This document shows, in pieces, positions 18,603-26,221 of a stretch of DNA of 26,221 bases; positions within the stretch are counted from its first letter, which is position 1, and every line of letters starts with the position of its first letter. The translations under genes were made by a program, and so were the position numbers. The DNA comes from Isotricha intestinalis. Taxonomy: Eukaryota; Ciliophora; Litostomatea; Vestibuliferida; Isotrichidae. The notes beneath the pieces were generated by a model, which was not told the origin of the DNA, made no database searches, and was given only the letters and a program-made list of their open reading frames with translations. The stretch is taken from NCBI GenBank assembly GCA_023807065.1, contig JAJJLU010003876.1, positions 1-26,221 on the forward strand. The letters are read 5' to 3'.

Positions 18603-19278
18603 ATTCCTTTAATTTAATATTAAATAAGTACCTTATTTTAGCTCAAATATACTAAATACTTGGATCAATTTTTAATAATACAACGATAAAAATAATTAAA
18701 AATTTTATTAAAGATATTATTATAAATATGGAAAGATAAAGATTAAAAAAGAAGAATAAATAAATGAGAGAATATCTTTCTTTTATTAATATTAAATATG
18801 AACATTGTTGCAGGACAAATAAATTAACTGATCTGTTAGAAAAAATTTTTAACTATGAAATTTGAGTTTTATTTTAATTAATTTATTAAATATTAGACAA
18901 AACTTTAATATATATTTTAAACTAAAATATGTGAATATTTTTTTGGTCAAAAAATAAAAACAATAAACATAGGATAAATTTTAAAATATTAAACTATATT
19001 ATGTTTGGATAATTTAATTTTCGAAGACTTTAAAAAAAATTTATCAAATTTATATTTTCGATTATTTACATTATTACAAGGAATATAATTTCATTCATTT
19101 GAATGAATTTTATCTGGTTTTTTTATTTTGAATATTAAATAATTATTTTTATTATATGAATAATGATAAAGTTTACTTTGTTTAATTATAAATTTTATTT
19201 CATTGGCTTTAAATTATTTTTTGGTTATAATTAAGATTTTTTTAATTTAAATAATTTTTAATACAATATATTTTTATT
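18603..19278. other. Spacer between tRNA-Arg and the coiled-coil gene
   Basis: AT-rich, no supported gene. A 34-codon open frame from an ATG near 18764 (MREYLSFINIKYEHC...) ends in TGA. It continues protein-like only if stops are read as Trp and Gln, and G+C is flat across codon positions over the whole stretch. The promoter of the downstream gene must lie here. Confidence 0.5.
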
Positions 19279-20487
19279 ATGGATTTTTTAAAAACTAAAT
19301 ACGAAGTAACGAATAATTTCTGTGTTCCAGATTCAAATGAAAAAGATATGATAATTTCGAATTTAAAGAACAAATTATTTCAATTAGAAGAAAGTGAGAA
19401 GAATTACTCAGATTTAATGTCAAAATATAGAAGATTAGATAGCGAATATCAATTATTACAAGAATCAAAAATAAGATTAGAATATGAATTAAAGCAAAAA
19501 ACAGAGCAAAACAATCAAATAATATCTCAATTAAGAACTCAAAATGAAAATATATATAATGAAATAAATGATAAAGATTATACAAATAAAAGATTAATTA
19601 ACGATAATAATAATATATTTAAACAAATAGAAGATAAAAAATTTGAATATGGAACTTTATTAAATAAAGTAAATGGAAATGAAACAGCAATTAATCAATT
19701 AACAATAGATAAAACTGAAGGAGAACAAAAAATAGAAACTTTAAAAAATACAATGAATCAAAATGAATCAAATATAAATAATTTAACTAAAGAATTAGAA
19801 AATTTAAAACAAGTAACAAAAGATTTAAATGAAAATATAAAAAACACTACAAATGATTTAATTAATCATCAAAAAGAATTAGATGATATAAAATTTGATA
19901 ATGAAGATTTAAATGACCAATTAAAAGGAAAAGAAAATAATTTAGATTTGACTCAAAAAAATTTAGATTTAGCAAATCAACATTTATTTCAAATGACAAC
20001 AGATTATAGAAATATAAATGAAACTATTGATATAGAAAGAAAAAAGATATTTGAATTACAAAAAAATTTTGATAATGAAAAAGCTTTAAGAGGAGCTGCT
20101 GAAACAAATAATAAAAAATTAGAAGAACTATTACATGAAAAAAATGATGAATTAAATAATATTTCTTTAATGAATAAGTCTTTAAAAGATAATTTAAATC
20201 ACGCTCAAAATTCTAATAAAAAATTGAGTGATGATGGTGAAAGATATAAAAATTATATTATGATATTGAATGAACAAACTCAAAAATTAACTGATCAATT
20301 AGAAAATATTGTTGAAGAAGATGATAAAATTTTTGAAAGTATTGAGCAAACTGATAAATTAAAGAAATTTGTTAATGAACAAAAATCTATTTTAAATGAT
20401 ATTATTGAAACTTCGGCTGAATTTTTAGCTTCTGATTTAAATTGTAGTCCTACTTATAAAAATTATGTCTCATGTAATGAGTGCTAA
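19279..20487 (+). CDS. Long coiled-coil protein, family unknown
   Basis: A 402-residue protein that is almost wholly coiled coil (about 22-375), with continuous heptad-like Leu/Ile/Asn spacing such as LKNTMNQNESNINNLTKELE and IDIERKKIFELQKNFDNEK. There are no breaks by Pro or Gly except near residue 130. The short N-terminus (MDFLKTKYEVTNN) and the C-terminus (about 376-402; AEFLASDLNCSPTYKNYVSC, ending NEC) are not coiled and hold three cysteines in the last 20 residues. Proteins of this look are often annotated as myosin-tail or inclusion-body-like, but that reflects coil composition only. A structural role in cytoskeleton or basal bodies is plausible and unproven. Confidence 0.8.
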   Translation: MDFLKTKYEVTNNFCVPDSNEKDMIISNLKNKLFQLEESEKNYSDLMSKYRRLDSEYQLLQESKIRLEYELKQKTEQNNQIISQLRTQNENIYNEINDKDYTNKRLINDNNNIFKQIEDKKFEYGTLLNKVNGNETAINQLTIDKTEGEQKIETLKNTMNQNESNINNLTKELENLKQVTKDLNENIKNTTNDLINHQKELDDIKFDNEDLNDQLKGKENNLDLTQKNLDLANQHLFQMTTDYRNINETIDIERKKIFELQKNFDNEKALRGAAETNNKKLEELLHEKNDELNNISLMNKSLKDNLNHAQNSNKKLSDDGERYKNYIMILNEQTQKLTDQLENIVEEDDKIFESIEQTDKLKKFVNEQKSILNDIIETSAEFLASDLNCSPTYKNYVSCNEC

Positions 20488-20786
20488 ATTAAATTTTTTT
20501 TTTATTTAAATTTAAAACTTTTTATTGTATAATTTTAATATTTTTTTAAAAGGTTTTTTAGCTTAATTATCTTGTTTTTTATAATATTTTTTAAAAATAT
20601 GATATATTAAATGAATTTAGTTTTTAATTCAATTTAAAATATATTTTTTTAATTTTCCTTTATTTTCCTTTTAAATATTTTATTTTATCGATGAAAAAAT
20701 TAATCAAAATAAGAAATATAATGAAAAAACCTATAAAAAACCCAAAAAAAAAAAATAAAAATTAATATATTTAAAAAAAACACATA

Positions 20787-21854
20787 ATGGGTTGTGGAGA
20801 AACAAAAGAATCAATAGAATCTCAAATGTTAATGCTTCGTTTAGAGAGAGACGAAATAAAAAAAGAAAGGGAAAAACTAGCAATACATTATCGTTCCTTA
20901 AGTGGACATACATTAAGAATAAAAAAAATACCAGATTATTTATGGTCACCTGAATGTGAGCCAAAGCAAAAGAAAAAGAAGAAAAAGAAAAGAAGAATAA
21001 TAAATCCACCAACTCCAATGATAGAAAGTGAATCAGAAACTCCTTTAGCAACTGAAGAAAGAGAAGAAGAAGAAGCTGAAGATGCTTTAAATGCTTTGAG
21101 AGAAAGAATGAAGAAAATGAAAGAAGAAAGTAAGAATAAAGATAATAATGAAAATAAAGAAAATAAAAATAATATTAATGATAATAAAAATAATGATATT
21201 TTTAATAGTAATAATAATGATACTGAACAATTAACTACTAAAGTAGATGATGAAAGGAAAGAAACTAAGAAAATTACTGTTAAAAAATTAAATCTTCAAG
21301 ATATTGATAATAATATTGAATCTGATAGTAATAGAGAAGAAAGAAAAACAACTAGAATAATTACTGTTAAAAGTACTAAAAATTATGATTCTGATAGTAA
21401 TAGGAATGAAGAAAGAAAAACAACAAAAAAAAAAACTGTTAAAAGTAATATTAATGATAATAATAATGAAAGTGGAAATGAAAGTGAAAATATAAGAAAT
21501 GTAGAAAGAAAAAAAACAACAAAAAGCACAAAAAAAATTAATGAATCATCAGATAATGAAAGTAAAAAAGAAGATAATAATATTAATAAAACTCCTCCAA
21601 AAAAAAATTATTATGATCCTGAAAATGATAAAAATAAATTAACTATTATTCAAGAAAAAGATTCTAATTTAGAAACTATAAGTCCTATTGATAATAGAAT
21701 TGAAAAACATAATCTTCATCACTCTTCAAAGAAAACTACTCAAAAAAATAAAAAGAAAAAAACAGTTAAATTCACTGTTAAAGAAAATGGAAATTCAAAT
21801 AAAATTGATAGTGAATTAAAATTAGATTCTAGTGATATTTCAAGTGGAATTTAA
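20787..21854 (+). CDS. MGCG lipid-anchor-type disordered protein with basic repeats
   Basis: A 355-residue protein, family not recognised. The MGCGETKES start fits N-myristoylation at Gly2, with Cys3 open to palmitoylation, so membrane attachment is likely. Residues 11-56 form a short amphipathic helix and a compact block (HTLRIKKIPDYLWSPECEPK) that looks conserved. A polybasic run of Lys follows (60-70), then an acidic helix (88-115). From 155 on it is disordered Asn/Glu/Lys-rich sequence with a repeated basic motif of the form ERKTTKKxTVK at 156, 185, 209, 240 and 315, spaced by acidic SDSNR/NES-type linkers. Such patches could bind acidic lipids, microtubules or kinases. It stops at TAA. 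It is on the same strand as the coiled-coil gene, 299 bp downstream. Confidence 0.82.
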   Translation: MGCGETKESIESQMLMLRLERDEIKKEREKLAIHYRSLSGHTLRIKKIPDYLWSPECEPKQKKKKKKKRRIINPPTPMIESESETPLATEEREEEEAEDALNALRERMKKMKEESKNKDNNENKENKNNINDNKNNDIFNSNNNDTEQLTTKVDDERKETKKITVKKLNLQDIDNNIESDSNREERKTTRIITVKSTKNYDSDSNRNEERKTTKKKTVKSNINDNNNESGNESENIRNVERKKTTKSTKKINESSDNESKKEDNNINKTPPKKNYYDPENDKNKLTIIQEKDSNLETISPIDNRIEKHNLHHSSKKTTQKNKKKKTVKFTVKENGNSNKIDSELKLDSSDISSGI

Positions 21855-22152
21855 ATTGTTTTTGTTTTTCCAAAAATTTACAATAAAATTACTTATAAAT
21901 ATATTTATTATAAGAATTTCTTTTATTTTTTTATGGTATATGTTTATAAATTGTTTTTTAAAATTCAATGGTTTTTATTTACTATAATAATTATAATACA
22001 GTAATAGATAAACATTTTTTTTTCTTTTAATTTCATATTTCATTAAATAAATATATCAATTTAACAAATAATGAAATTTTTTTTCTTTTAATAATTATAT
22101 AAATATTATTTAAAATCTAAAAATTCTTTATAATAAAATTTTTTTCTTTTTC
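21855..22152. other. Convergent spacer between MGCG and PUF genes
   Basis: AT-rich DNA holding the 3' end of the upstream plus-strand gene. No gene or RNA gene is seen. Confidence 0.5.
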
Positions 22153-22226
22153 TATATATCCACTTTATACTCTGTAAAGTTATTAAAAATATATAATAAT
22201 GCTATACAACCATTTATGGATATATA
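22153..22226 (-). promoter_or_regulatory. Nested hairpin in the likely 3' UTR of the PUF gene
   Basis: A perfect 10-bp outer inverted repeat (22153-22162 with 22217-22226, TATATATCCA/TGGATATATA) encloses an inner stem ACTTTA/TAAAGT with a seven-base loop. It starts 22 bases past the TAG stop of the PUF gene, so it should be in its 3' UTR. Role unknown; it could be chance. Confidence 0.4.
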
Positions 22227-22248
22227 ATTCATTAAATTTTTTTTAGGT

Positions 22249-24351
22249 CTACTTCCCTTTATTAAAATTATTATTAGAATTATTATTACCCATCATATTA
22301 ACTTGATTATTATTATTTTCTAAAAGAGAAGTCAAACCTAATTTTTCAATCATTCCCATAACATGTTTACTAAATCCATCTCTTTTTTTTAAAACTTGAC
22401 TTGTAGTAATTCTCTTAACTAATATTTCTTTAGATTTTAAATCAGCAACTTCAATCATTTTTTGAATAACATAATTACCATATTTATCTTTTACTAAAGA
22501 TAATAAAGCATTATTAGTTTTATTATCTTGCTCAATAATTTCATTTACAATTCTTTGAGTTTGAACTTTATTACCTAAAGCTAAACATTTTTCAACAACA
22601 TTACTAGCAAATTTATGTAAAGAATATTCAAAAATTTTTCCTTGAATTCCATCATAAATTTTTTCATTGTCTTTGATTTTTTCAATAATGTTTTGAATAA
22701 CATAATTACCATATTGATCTAAGCATAATTCATTGATTCTTTCATAAGTTTCTTTTAAAACAATATTTTTTTCTTCTTGAGTGCAATATTCAAATATTCT
22801 TTGAATGACTCTGCAACCATATTGATGAATACTTAATTGATAAACTCTACCTTTAATAGCATTGACAATAGGACCATGTTCTCCTTTTGGTAATTTTTCT
22901 ATTAATTTTTGAATAACATGATTACCATTTTGATCTTGAACACATTTAATTAAATCTCCTTGTAATTCTTCTAAATGTCTTCTTATATCATCTATATCTC
23001 CTAAATCTATTGCTTTTTGAATTACTCTACAACCATACATATGTAATGTTAATTCTTTTATTTTATTGTATAATTGAGATATTAATATCTTTTTATTTTG
23101 AGGTGATTCACTTTCTAATAATCTTTGAATTACATAATTTCCAAAAACATCTTTTGATAATGAATAAACTTCAGGCTTTAATTTATCTATTATTTTCTGT
23201 TTTTGTTCTTCTGTTCCTTCATCATAAACTTTTTGGAATATTTTACTCCCTGAATGAGATTTACATATATCAGGAATTGAAGAATATACTTCTTCAAAAG
23301 TTGCTGATTCATTAATTGGAGTTCTTCTTATAAATTGATTATCAATTCTAATATAATTTCCATTATAATTATTATTATTCATATTTGGAAATTTTCCTCC
23401 TTGTCTTTGATACATATTTGGATTTGGATATAAATTATTTGAATTTTGAATTTTATTCATATAAACATTGAAGAATTGCATATTTTGAACATTCATATTA
23501 TTCATTGGCATTTGATTCATTCCCATATTCATCATATTATTTGAATACATATTTTTAAAGTTTGGAAAAGGATCATTCATATTTATAAAAGGAGAATTTT
23601 GATACATTTCATTCATATTATTATTTTTCATATTTGAATAATTATTTCCTAAATTATTATCCATTTCATTATTCATTTGATTATTATTATTGCTTTGATT
23701 ATTATTAGCATAGAAATTATTCATTATTTCATTATTATTATTATTTATCATTCCATAACCAAATGGATTATTAATCATATTTTGATAATTAATTTGATTA
23801 TTTTGATTTTGAACATTATGAAAATCCATTGGAGTTGGTGCCATATCATTATTTTTAACCCCAGTTTGATTTCCGAAATTAAAATTATTTAAATTTTTAT
23901 TATCATCCAAATTATGTTTCCTAACATCATAATCTTCTTCAGGAATAATGCCTTGATTCATTTTAGGAGAATTTGAATTATCTTTTAAATTTAAATTATT
24001 CATCATTTTATCTAATTTTTCATCTTCACCTAAAAATTGATGAATGTTTTTACCAATATTAATATCATTAAAATCTTCTTCACTTTCTTTAATTTCTTTA
24101 TCTTTAATTCCTTCTTTAATATATTCTATATCTGGCATTTGTTTATATGTTGGCTTTGGTAAACGAGGATCTCTTGGTTTTATTGAATTATAATAAATAA
24201 AATAATTGTATGTTGAAATATAATCTTCATTGTTATCTACATCAAAATTAAAATCTGTATCTGTTTCTATTGGAGCTGTTTTTGAACCTATTCTATTTCC
24301 TCTTATTTGAGCCTTTGGCTTTGATATACCGTCTTCTTGTTTTTTGTCCAT
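22249..24351 (-). CDS. Pumilio/PUF RNA-binding protein
   Basis: A 700-residue protein with a disordered N-terminal half and eight PUF repeats at about 352-672. PUF proteins bind 3' UTRs and repress or destabilise mRNAs in the cytoplasm. Base-reading residues are clear: repeat 1 GSKIFQ, 2 GNYVIQ, 3 GCRVIQ, 4 GNHVIQ, 5 GCRVIQ, 6 GNYVIQ, 7 ASNVVE, 8 GNYVIQ. By the established PUF code (NxxQ reads U, C/SxxQ reads A, SxxE reads G) they predict UGUAUAUA, the classic Pumilio site. The N-terminus has a DPRLPKPTYK motif (61-70) like the proline-rich box of other Pumilios, then Asn/Met-rich sequence (about 150-330). It is the only gene here that ends in TAG. The region between residues 30 and 120 is acidic. 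Confidence 0.95.
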   Translation of the reverse strand: MDKKQEDGISKPKAQIRGNRIGSKTAPIETDTDFNFDVDNNEDYISTYNYFIYYNSIKPRDPRLPKPTYKQMPDIEYIKEGIKDKEIKESEEDFNDINIGKNIHQFLGEDEKLDKMMNNLNLKDNSNSPKMNQGIIPEEDYDVRKHNLDDNKNLNNFNFGNQTGVKNNDMAPTPMDFHNVQNQNNQINYQNMINNPFGYGMINNNNNEIMNNFYANNNQSNNNNQMNNEMDNNLGNNYSNMKNNNMNEMYQNSPFINMNDPFPNFKNMYSNNMMNMGMNQMPMNNMNVQNMQFFNVYMNKIQNSNNLYPNPNMYQRQGGKFPNMNNNNYNGNYIRIDNQFIRRTPINESATFEEVYSSIPDICKSHSGSKIFQKVYDEGTEEQKQKIIDKLKPEVYSLSKDVFGNYVIQRLLESESPQNKKILISQLYNKIKELTLHMYGCRVIQKAIDLGDIDDIRRHLEELQGDLIKCVQDQNGNHVIQKLIEKLPKGEHGPIVNAIKGRVYQLSIHQYGCRVIQRIFEYCTQEEKNIVLKETYERINELCLDQYGNYVIQNIIEKIKDNEKIYDGIQGKIFEYSLHKFASNVVEKCLALGNKVQTQRIVNEIIEQDNKTNNALLSLVKDKYGNYVIQKMIEVADLKSKEILVKRITTSQVLKKRDGFSKHVMGMIEKLGLTSLLENNNNQVNMMGNNNSNNNFNKGK

Positions 24352-24729
24352 TTTTTTTTGAGAATTATTATTTTTTGAAGATGTTAGGTTATATTTTTTT
24401 TATTATGATTTTTAAATTGATTTTTTAAGTTTTGTTATAATTTTTTTTTGGGAATTATTTATTTTTTTTATTGTTTGAAATAAATAATTTTTTATTTTAA
24501 GTTAAATTAATTAATATTTATTCAAATAAATTAGTTTTAAATTCATTAAAATCACTAATATTTTTATTTTCTTTTAGTACATTTAAAAATATAAATTTGA
24601 AAAAAATCAATTGTTTCTTTTTTTTTTAAAATAATAATATTGAGCCCTATAATATGTTTTAATACTTATCTACTGAAAAAAATTCTTTAAATTTTTTTAC
24701 AATTTTATCTTGAGAAATGTAAAAAATAA
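24352..24729. other. Spacer upstream of the PUF gene
   Basis: AT-rich and T-rich on the plus strand; it must hold the PUF promoter. No gene is seen. Confidence 0.5.
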
Positions 24730-25176
24730 ATTATAAACCAAGAAACTATTAATAATGGAATTCCTTCTTTAATTAATAAAAATTATTTGGAAAAGACTTA
24801 AAAAATATTCTGTTTGTTTTTTTTATGATAAATTTTTTGAAATAATGAAATTTTTAAACTTGGTAAAAAATAGAAAAATATTTTAAAAGATATTATTTTA
24901 AATTCAAGAATAGAATTTCGTTGACTTGATTGATTTACTATAAGAATAAATCAACTTATTTTAATTAGAGCTGGAGAATGTTATAACCCTACATATAAGT
25001 TTTTCTATAATAAATATTCTAATTTTAAATCCGAGTTTTTGAAAAAAAAAGAAAAAATAATGTTTGTATAATTATTAATGATATTTCTGATGAATAATAA
25101 TCAAGAAATTGAAATGTTAAATAAATTATCAAATGAAGACTTAATTAAGTTTAATAATCATTGTTATAGATTTTAA
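24730..25176 (+). pseudogene. Stop-interrupted coding relic
   Basis: One plus-strand frame of about 149 codons has eight internal stops (four TGA, three TAA, one TAG) before a TAA at 25174. That is fewer than the roughly 14 expected by chance at this base composition. Readable stretches include NQETINNGIPSLINKNYLEK, ILKDIILNSRIEFR, RINQLILIRAGECYNPTYKF and IEMLNKLSNEDLIKFNNHC. From 24841 on, G+C falls across codon positions (hand count 24, 19, 14). Two TGA codons (24922, 24931) give FR-W-LD-W-FTIR if read as Trp. No family recognised and no start codon found. Confidence 0.42.
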
Positions 25177-25604
25177 TTGATAATTTATATTTAATCAATT
25201 ATTATAAATTAGATATTTAAAGAAGAATAGAATTTTTACATAAATTCAATATTTTAACATCTTTCTTATTTATATTTTTGTAGTTACTTAAATAATTAAA
25301 ATATCTTCTATTTTTATTGAAATATTTATTATAATATTAATTTATTCCTAGATCTTTCTAAACTTTTTGTATTTCAATATTCTGAAGAATGATTAAAAAG
25401 AATTTAAAGATAAAAGAAGGAAAAAATAGAAAATAAATTTAATGTATTAAATATAAAAAACATAGGAGTAAGAGAAAAAAAAGAAAATAAAAAAAACAAA
25501 TTTCTACAATTAAAAATAAATCATTTTATAGTCTGTTATTTATTAAAATTTAATTTATAATAAATAATATATTTTATTTTCAATTAATAATTATCAATCA
25601 TTTT
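25177..25604. other. Spacer before the minisatellite array
   Basis: AT-rich DNA with A-rich patches. No gene, RNA gene or clear repeat is seen. Confidence 0.5.
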
Positions 25605-26221
25605 CATTCTATTTATTATTATTATATTATTTTACTTGCTATTTATTATTATTATATTATTATACATTCTATTTATTATTATTATATTGTGTTACAATCT
25701 TTTTATTATTATATTATTTACTAACTATTCATTCTAATTATATTTTTTACTCTCTATTTATTATTATAATATTATTGTACAGGCTATTATTAATTATTAT
25801 ATAATTTTACTCTCTGTTTATTATTATTATAATATTTTACTTCCTATTTATTATTATTATATTATTTTACTTGCTATTTATGATTATTATATTTTTTTAC
25901 ATTCTATTATTATTATTATATTATTTTATTTTCTATTTATTATTATTATATTATATTATTTACTTTCTATTAATTATTATTAAATTATTTTACAATCTAT
26001 TTATTATTATTATATTATTATACTCTCTATATATAATAATGATATAATTTTACAAACTATTTATTATTATTATATTATTTTACTTTCTATTTATTATTAT
26101 TATATTATTTTACAAACTATTTATGATTATTATATTATTATATTATTTTACTCTCTATTTATTATTATTAGATAATTTCACATTCTATTTATTATTATTA
26201 TATTATTTTACATACTATATA
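25605..26221. repeat. Tandem array of a 30-bp AT minisatellite
   Basis: About 20 units with the core CTATTTATTATTATTATATT plus a TTTTAC-containing tail. Unit starts fall exactly 30 bases apart in long runs: 25609, 25639, 25669, 25699; 25814, 25844, 25874, 25904; 25967, 25997, 26027, 26057, 26087, 26117; 26185, 26215. A few units are longer or shorter (29, 34, 38 bases). The last two bases before each CTA vary most. The array reaches the window end, so its true length is unknown. Confidence 0.93.

Noticed and set aside
18750..19130. Frame starting MREYLSFINIKYEHCCRTNK and continuing through TGA and TAA codons
   Set aside because: Only the first 34 codons are open and overall codon-position composition is not coding-like. 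It may be another old relic but cannot be supported.
827..24351. Idea that the whole genome uses TAA/TAG as Gln or TGA as Trp
   Set aside because: Intact genes have no internal stops, use CAA and TGG, and several (EMC6 above all) end at TAA exactly where their families end.

Overview
The window is a stretch of very AT-rich, gene-dense nuclear DNA from a single-celled eukaryote. Evidence for a eukaryote: spliced genes with tiny GT-AG introns (34, 42 and 45 nt), a tRNA gene with internal A and B boxes and a T-run terminator, and eukaryote-only families (kinesin-13, two-pore channel, DHHC palmitoyltransferase, EMC6, ANP32, cyclin, PP2C, Pumilio). The Asn/Lys-rich proteins, the FHA-PP2C fusion, the two-pore channel and the cyclin type suggest a ciliate-like or other protist rather than a fungus. 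This placement is inference. Of 13 supported protein genes, 12 end in TAA, one in TAG and none in TGA. None has an internal stop, so the expressed genes look like standard code.

Layout. 1-826: a 64-bp perfect inverted repeat and a weak coding relic. 827-2065 (-): unknown coiled-coil protein. 2739-4709 (+): kinesin-13. 4710-5830: spacer with a short copy of a 30-bp minisatellite. 5831-15333 is a run of six minus-strand genes: two-pore channel, ANP32-like protein (three exons), DHHC palmitoyltransferase, EMC6 (two exons), and two unknown Lys/Asn-rich proteins. A plus-strand coding relic (13060-13553) lies between the two unknowns. 15453-16664 (+): cyclin, divergent from its neighbour and preceded by a five-codon upstream ORF. 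16794-18398 (-): FHA-FHA-PP2C phosphatase, tail to tail with the cyclin. 18514-18585 (+): tRNA-Arg(TCT). 19279-20487 (+): long coiled coil. 20787-21854 (+): lipid-anchor-type MGCG protein with a repeated basic motif. 22249-24351 (-): Pumilio/PUF protein. 24352-26221: another coding relic, then an array of the 30-bp minisatellite that runs off the window end.

The genes are ordinary housekeeping and cytoskeletal functions: microtubule depolymerisation, endolysosomal ion flux, protein lipidation, membrane-protein insertion, cell-cycle control, phosphatase signalling and mRNA control. They do not form an obvious operon or single pathway.

The least explained signals lie between the genes. They are the long perfect foldback, the minisatellite at two sites about 20 kb apart, and several stop-interrupted stretches that keep coding-type base periodicity. 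In those stretches many in-frame stops sit where Trp (TGA) or Gln (TAA) would fit. I think these are genes decaying under C-to-T mutation. An element using a different genetic code is the alternative, and homology searches under several codes would separate the two.
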